Position numbers and translations under genes: made by a program
The notes under the pieces: model-generated
What the model was told of the DNA's origin: nothing
Seen by the model: the letters and a program-made list of their open reading frames with translations, nothing else
Databases searched by the model: none
Origin: DASVRZ01 sp038228695
Lineage (GTDB): Bacteria; Verrucomicrobiota; Verrucomicrobiia; Chthoniobacterales; DASVRZ01
DNA: 64,000 nt
Assembly: GCA_038228695.1 (NCBI GenBank)
Contig: JBBRPA010000004.1
Span: 38,141 to 102,140, forward strand
Reading direction: 5' to 3'
Shown: positions 61,349 to 64,000 of the stretch, piece by piece
Position numbering within the stretch: position 1 is the first letter of the stretch
Layout of the letters: every line of letters starts with the position of its first letter

Positions 61349-62635
61349 ATGACCAAACCTCGTTCTAAGAATGGCACTGGCGTGACATTTCCTTTTGTTT
61401 TTGAAAAAAATGGGCGAACCGGACGCATCAAAAAGTGGAGCGATAACAAATTCGGAACCTATTTCCGCTTTGCAGCAAAGCCAATGCGCAACAGTTTTAG
61501 GACCTTTGAGAAGGCAATGCTGTATCTCGAAAGCGAGTTTTCCAAACTCGATACTGACCGGGCAAACTCCCTTTCACTCAATCCCCTAAACAGTGACGTT
61601 AGAAATTATTCGGAACTAGAGCAGCTTTTAAGAGAGCAGGCCAATGGTGCTACTCTGCGTGAAGCTGTGACTTTTTTTCTGGCTCATCAGCAACACAAGA
61701 AGTTTGAGCCAAGAAATTTCACAGAGTGTGCCGACATTTTCATTGAACATCAAAAGAGTAACAACATTTCTCCGATCCAGATAAAGACACTGGAGAAACA
61801 TTTCCGCCGTTTCAAAAAAGACTTTGGTGCTAGGCAGATTCACCAGATAACCACTTTGGAAATCGCCGACTGGCTGAACACCCGTAAAGACGAGAAGGCT
61901 GGAAAATTCTGGAGTGCAAAAACACGCACGGGAAATCTCGGATCACTTGTCAGTTTGTCATTCTTCGCCAAAGACACTTTACGAGCCATCCCTGATCTTG
62001 GAAAAACAGAGTTTCAGAAGGTTCGCAGACCTAAAAAAGATGATCGAGGTGAGGTGGAAATTTACACGCCTAAAGAAATCCAAAAACTTCTACTGGCGGC
62101 GTTTGACAGCGATCTTGATCTCATACCCGCCTTGGTGACGGGAGCCTTTGAGGGATTAAGACCCGCCGAGTTTCACGCAGAGGGAGCTAAACGTCGTCCG
62201 CTAACCTGGGAATCTTTTATTTGGAACGATAGATACCTGCATATTACTGGACAAAAAGTCCGGTCGAAAGCCAATCGCGACATTCCTTTACATCCAGTTA
62301 CAGAGGCTTGGCTGAAGCCATTTTGTGGATTAATCGGACCCATTTGGAAACATAAACAGGCTTATATAGATAAAATGATGAACCTTCGGAAAAGAGCCGA
62401 AGTTAAGGGCATTTATGACGGGTTGAGACACAGCTATGCGAGTTATCGGATCAGGCACTTGAAAGGCAATCTGCCAGAATTGGCCCAGGAAATGGGAAAT
62501 TCACCCAAAGAAATCATTGATAGCTACAAGCGAAACGTCACTGATGCGCAGGCGGATGAGTGGTTTGGAATCATGCCTCCCTCTGGCTACGCAGAAAAAA
62601 TCAAAGCGTTTCTCGCACTAAGCAAGACCCGCTGA
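61349..62635 (+). CDS. Tyrosine recombinase / phage-type integrase
   Basis: 428 residues from ATG 61349 (MTKPRSKNGTGVTF); a GTG at 61325 would add 8 residues. SAM-like core-binding domain at about 130-215 (EPRNFTECADIFIEH). Catalytic domain: Arg in FEGLRPAEFH (about 265-274), Lys in QKVRSKANRDIPLH, the second Arg in DGLRHSYASYR, and a likely Tyr nucleophile in DSYKRNVTDAQ. The HxxR box has Asp (DGLR) and the later His is Asn (MGNSPKEI), variants found in some bacterial integrases. It moves the element in and out at tRNA-Leu. A/T-rich codons differ from the chromosome around it. Confidence 0.92.
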   Translation: MTKPRSKNGTGVTFPFVFEKNGRTGRIKKWSDNKFGTYFRFAAKPMRNSFRTFEKAMLYLESEFSKLDTDRANSLSLNPLNSDVRNYSELEQLLREQANGATLREAVTFFLAHQQHKKFEPRNFTECADIFIEHQKSNNISPIQIKTLEKHFRRFKKDFGARQIHQITTLEIADWLNTRKDEKAGKFWSAKTRTGNLGSLVSLSFFAKDTLRAIPDLGKTEFQKVRRPKKDDRGEVEIYTPKEIQKLLLAAFDSDLDLIPALVTGAFEGLRPAEFHAEGAKRRPLTWESFIWNDRYLHITGQKVRSKANRDIPLHPVTEAWLKPFCGLIGPIWKHKQAYIDKMMNLRKRAEVKGIYDGLRHSYASYRIRHLKGNLPELAQEMGNSPKEIIDSYKRNVTDAQADEWFGIMPPSGYAEKIKAFLALSKTR

Positions 62636-62962
62636 TTTGATCTCCCATAATTTGACGAAATTATCCAAGTCAGTTTTTTCGTAGAGCATTTTCCCTCCAA
62701 CCTTATAGCCTTTAATTTTAGGCGTCGTTTCGTAACGATATTTGTTAAAGGTTGCAGGTGACATTTTGAGATATTTGCCAGCGGCCTTGGCATCCAGCCA
62801 TCCGTCAGATTCAGCAGTAATAGGTCTGGAATTTTTTAGATCAGATCGCAGTCCTGACATTTCCTCTTTCATTGCCCTCACTGATTCCAGTAATTCAGGG
62901 CATGATGTCATCCAGGTCAAAATCTGGCCAACCGTTGTTTCACTGACGTTATTGTTAGCCAT
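62618..62962 (-). CDS. Excisionase-like helix-turn-helix protein
   Basis: 114 residues. The C-terminal 60 residues form a MerR/AlpA-type winged helix: WLDAKAAGKYLKMSPATFNKYRY (quoted: DAKAAGKYLKMSPATFNKY) and a wing with GYKVGGKMLYEKTDLDNFV. The N-terminal half is a helix (LESVRAMKEEMSGLRSDL), probably for dimerisation. Such proteins bend DNA at attachment sites or control the integrase. It lies convergent to the integrase with an 18-bp overlap of the 3' ends, which would let it limit integrase expression from the opposite strand. Confidence 0.8.
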   Translation of the reverse strand: MANNNVSETTVGQILTWMTSCPELLESVRAMKEEMSGLRSDLKNSRPITAESDGWLDAKAAGKYLKMSPATFNKYRYETTPKIKGYKVGGKMLYEKTDLDNFVKLWEIKSAGLA

Positions 62963-63174
62963 AGATACGATTCAGTTCCTATTGAGGCTAAAACCTAGCG
63001 CATTGCATTTCGTAATTTGCGCCATCCGCAGAGCACCTTTTTCCAGTTAGCTTTCTGGAATTTGTTTCCGAGGAAGTCTTGAAATACACGGCAGGACGGG
63101 CGGAATAGCTCAATCTGCTCCATTCGCGGCGCAGTTTCTCAGTCGCAATCCCTTACTTCGAGGAGGTGACCATT

Positions 63175-63189
63175 ATGCCCATTACCTAA
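63175..63189 (+). CDS. Four-codon leader minicistron (MPIT) with a perfect Shine-Dalgarno
   Basis: AGGAGGTGA at 63161-63169 is complementary to the 16S rRNA 3' end and sits 5 bp before ATG CCC ATT ACC TAA. Elsewhere in this window such strong sites are rare. An in-frame GTG inside the site could also serve as start. Translation here would pause a ribosome upstream of the hairpin and could affect the next gene. Confidence 0.35.
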   Translation: MPIT

Positions 63190-63207
63190 CTAAATACTAA
63201 CACAACC

Positions 63208-63249
63208 AAAAAAACGGGGATTGATGAGTTGGTCGCTCATCAATCCCCG
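63208..63249 (-). terminator. Strong intrinsic terminator on the minus strand
   Basis: CGGGGATTGATGAG (63215-63228), loop TTGGTCG, CTCATCAATCCCCG (63236-63249): a perfect 14-bp stem. Read on the minus strand it is followed by seven T (63214-63208). It would stop a transcript coming leftward from inside or before the gene at 63323. On the plus strand it is a leader hairpin without a T tract. Confidence 0.8.
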
Positions 63250-63322
63250 AAGGCTTTAGGAGCCAAATAGCCAAGTTTAGATCTTCGGCAGTTTGGCTTT
63301 CGACAGCCGGAAGTCAAGAAAA

Positions 63323-64000
63323 ATGTCGAATTTTTCTAACGGCTGGGGTGCGCCCATATGCCAGCAAGAAAAAGAATCCCCTGCCCGACGGCGTGGCCGT
63401 CGTCGCGGCGACGCGGTGCCGTGTCGTGCCCGTTTGAAGGGTTGGCTTGAAAACGTGGCCGCACGCTCTCCGATTTGGGGTGACCTCGATCTAGCCGCCT
63501 TCTGTCGGCAGACAGGCTATAGCCGGGAGCACGCCACCCGTGAACTCTCAAAACTCAGACGGGAAGGATTGTTAACTTTTGAAACCAAGATGCGAACCAA
63601 AAAAGGGCGTGGTAGAAAGAGATGGGGAGTTATCGTAGCCGATCCAGCCAAACTTTGTTTTGACAAGTGTTCACTCTTTTATGACCGGCAAGACAGACGG
63701 CTTCACAACTATACGACGTTAGGAAAAGGCGGTGAAAAAATATCACCAACCTCCACTTTGTTGCCAATTAAACGTCGTCGGGGGCGTCCGCGCAAAAGCC
63801 CTGTTCGGAAGTCAATTACGCCAAACTATCATGTGCCAGGGCAAACCGTTTTCTGCTCTAAGCCTGATCTGGAAAAATCAGAAACAAATCATCGAGTCTG
63901 TGACAATGCTTATAAGAGAAAGGATTCCTACGGAATACAGCAGCCAGATTTATACGGCGCAAAGCGCCCGATTGGGCTGTCGCGGAATTCAGAAAAGCAA
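63323..64000 (+). CDS. Winged-helix / AT-hook DNA-binding protein, partial (runs off right edge)
   Basis: The frame is open from ATG 63323 to the window end (226 codons, no stop). It begins MSNFSNGWGAPICQQEK. Residues 21-29 are basic (ARRRGRRRG). A helical DNA-binding part lies at about 53-87: WGDLDLAAFCRQTGYS then REHATRELSKLRREGL, the layout of a winged HTH with a wing TFETKM. An AT-hook KRRRGRPRKSP lies at 150-160 (core GRP). GGAAG 8-12 bp before the ATG may serve for ribosome binding. Function is not assignable; a regulator or a replication initiator of the integrated element are both possible. Confidence 0.75.
   Translation, partial: MSNFSNGWGAPICQQEKESPARRRGRRRGDAVPCRARLKGWLENVAARSPIWGDLDLAAFCRQTGYSREHATRELSKLRREGLLTFETKMRTKKGRGRKRWGVIVADPAKLCFDKCSLFYDRQDRRLHNYTTLGKGGEKISPTSTLLPIKRRRGRPRKSPVRKSITPNYHVPGQTVFCSKPDLEKSETNHRVCDNAYKRKDSYGIQQPDLYGAKRPIGLSRNSEKQ

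Larger units (their letters stand above)
62963..63322. other. Non-coding region before the DNA-binding protein gene
   Basis: 360 bp. The first 180 bp hold no gene that I can support; the excisionase-like promoter must be here. The second half contains a Shine-Dalgarno with minicistron (63161-63189), an AT-rich stretch, a hairpin with A tract (63208-63249) and a short leader of about 70 nt with a GGAAG motif 8-12 bp before the ATG at 63323. Confidence 0.6.
61217..64000 (+). mobile_element. Left part of an integrated element (runs off the right edge)
   Basis: From the tRNA-Leu end onward the base composition falls: frequent AAA, TTT and A-rich codons against the GC-rich third positions of the rest of the window. 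The genes are integrase, excisionase-like HTH and a DNA-binding protein, none of them metabolic. Insertion next to a tRNA and the integrase-at-edge layout are standard for genomic islands and integrative plasmids. The cargo and the far boundary are outside the window. Confidence 0.7.

Overview
The window looks like chromosomal DNA of a moderately GC-rich, Gram-negative bacterium. Verrucomicrobiota is my best guess, because of a secretin, a stand-alone prepilin-like protein with the 'FADGH' motif near its C-terminus, a Lys/Ala-rich DUF2934 protein, many ATGA-coupled genes and few recognisable Shine-Dalgarno sequences. The phylum is an inference from gene style. No rRNA or other marker is present.

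Layout. 1-3.1 kb: an ABC-2 exporter operon whose permease runs off the left edge. 3.2-4.4 kb: a LarA-like protein, followed by a 209-bp inverted-repeat element (4432-4640). 4.6-7.3 kb: psd-pssA-GT81, phosphatidylethanolamine synthesis coupled to a glucosylglycerate-synthase-like enzyme. 7.4-11.6 kb: leuB, an orphan secretin, trpF and a small membrane protein. 11.7-13.6 kb: a DUF2934 basic protein and an M32 carboxypeptidase. 13.7-30 kb: an envelope-polysaccharide region with six cytosolic glycosyltransferases (five GT4, one GT2), three GT-C type polytopic membrane proteins, a GHL10 hydrolase and a thioesterase, interrupted by an Lhr-type helicase. 30-34.6 kb: ROK kinase, ComM/YifB, an FAD oxidoreductase and glycerate kinase, then a tRNA with anticodon CAU. 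34.7-39.4 kb: a HerA-like ATPase and gapA-pgk-tpiA with a good sigma-70-like promoter. 39.5-43.6 kb: GT2 and Agl23-like genes, another large membrane protein, and a 93-bp copy of part of mtnP. 43.6-48.7 kb: a coupled operon headed by vapBC (mtnP, polysaccharide deacetylase, dynamin-like GTPase, membrane protein) and a LysR regulator. 48.8-61 kb: YggS, DinB-like, HxlR, Lon-N domain, TypA, aldehyde dehydrogenase, S1/P1 nuclease, ThuA and Gfo/Idh/MocA proteins, DprA, AroB and a pseudopilin.

61.1-64 kb: a tRNA-Leu(GAG), followed at once by a lower-GC segment with a tyrosine recombinase, an excisionase-like HTH protein and a DNA-binding protein (winged helix plus AT-hook) that runs off the right edge. 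This is the start of an integrated element using the tRNA as attachment site; most of its cargo lies outside the window. The leader of the last gene has a 4-codon minicistron with a perfect Shine-Dalgarno and a strong intrinsic terminator pointing the other way. That arrangement recalls antisense-RNA copy control in plasmid replicons and is the best candidate here for something new.

Two other points stand out: the vapBC module heads an operon of conserved metabolic and envelope genes, and the intergenic palindromic elements share a core sequence. Function calls come from reading motifs by eye; no database search was run.
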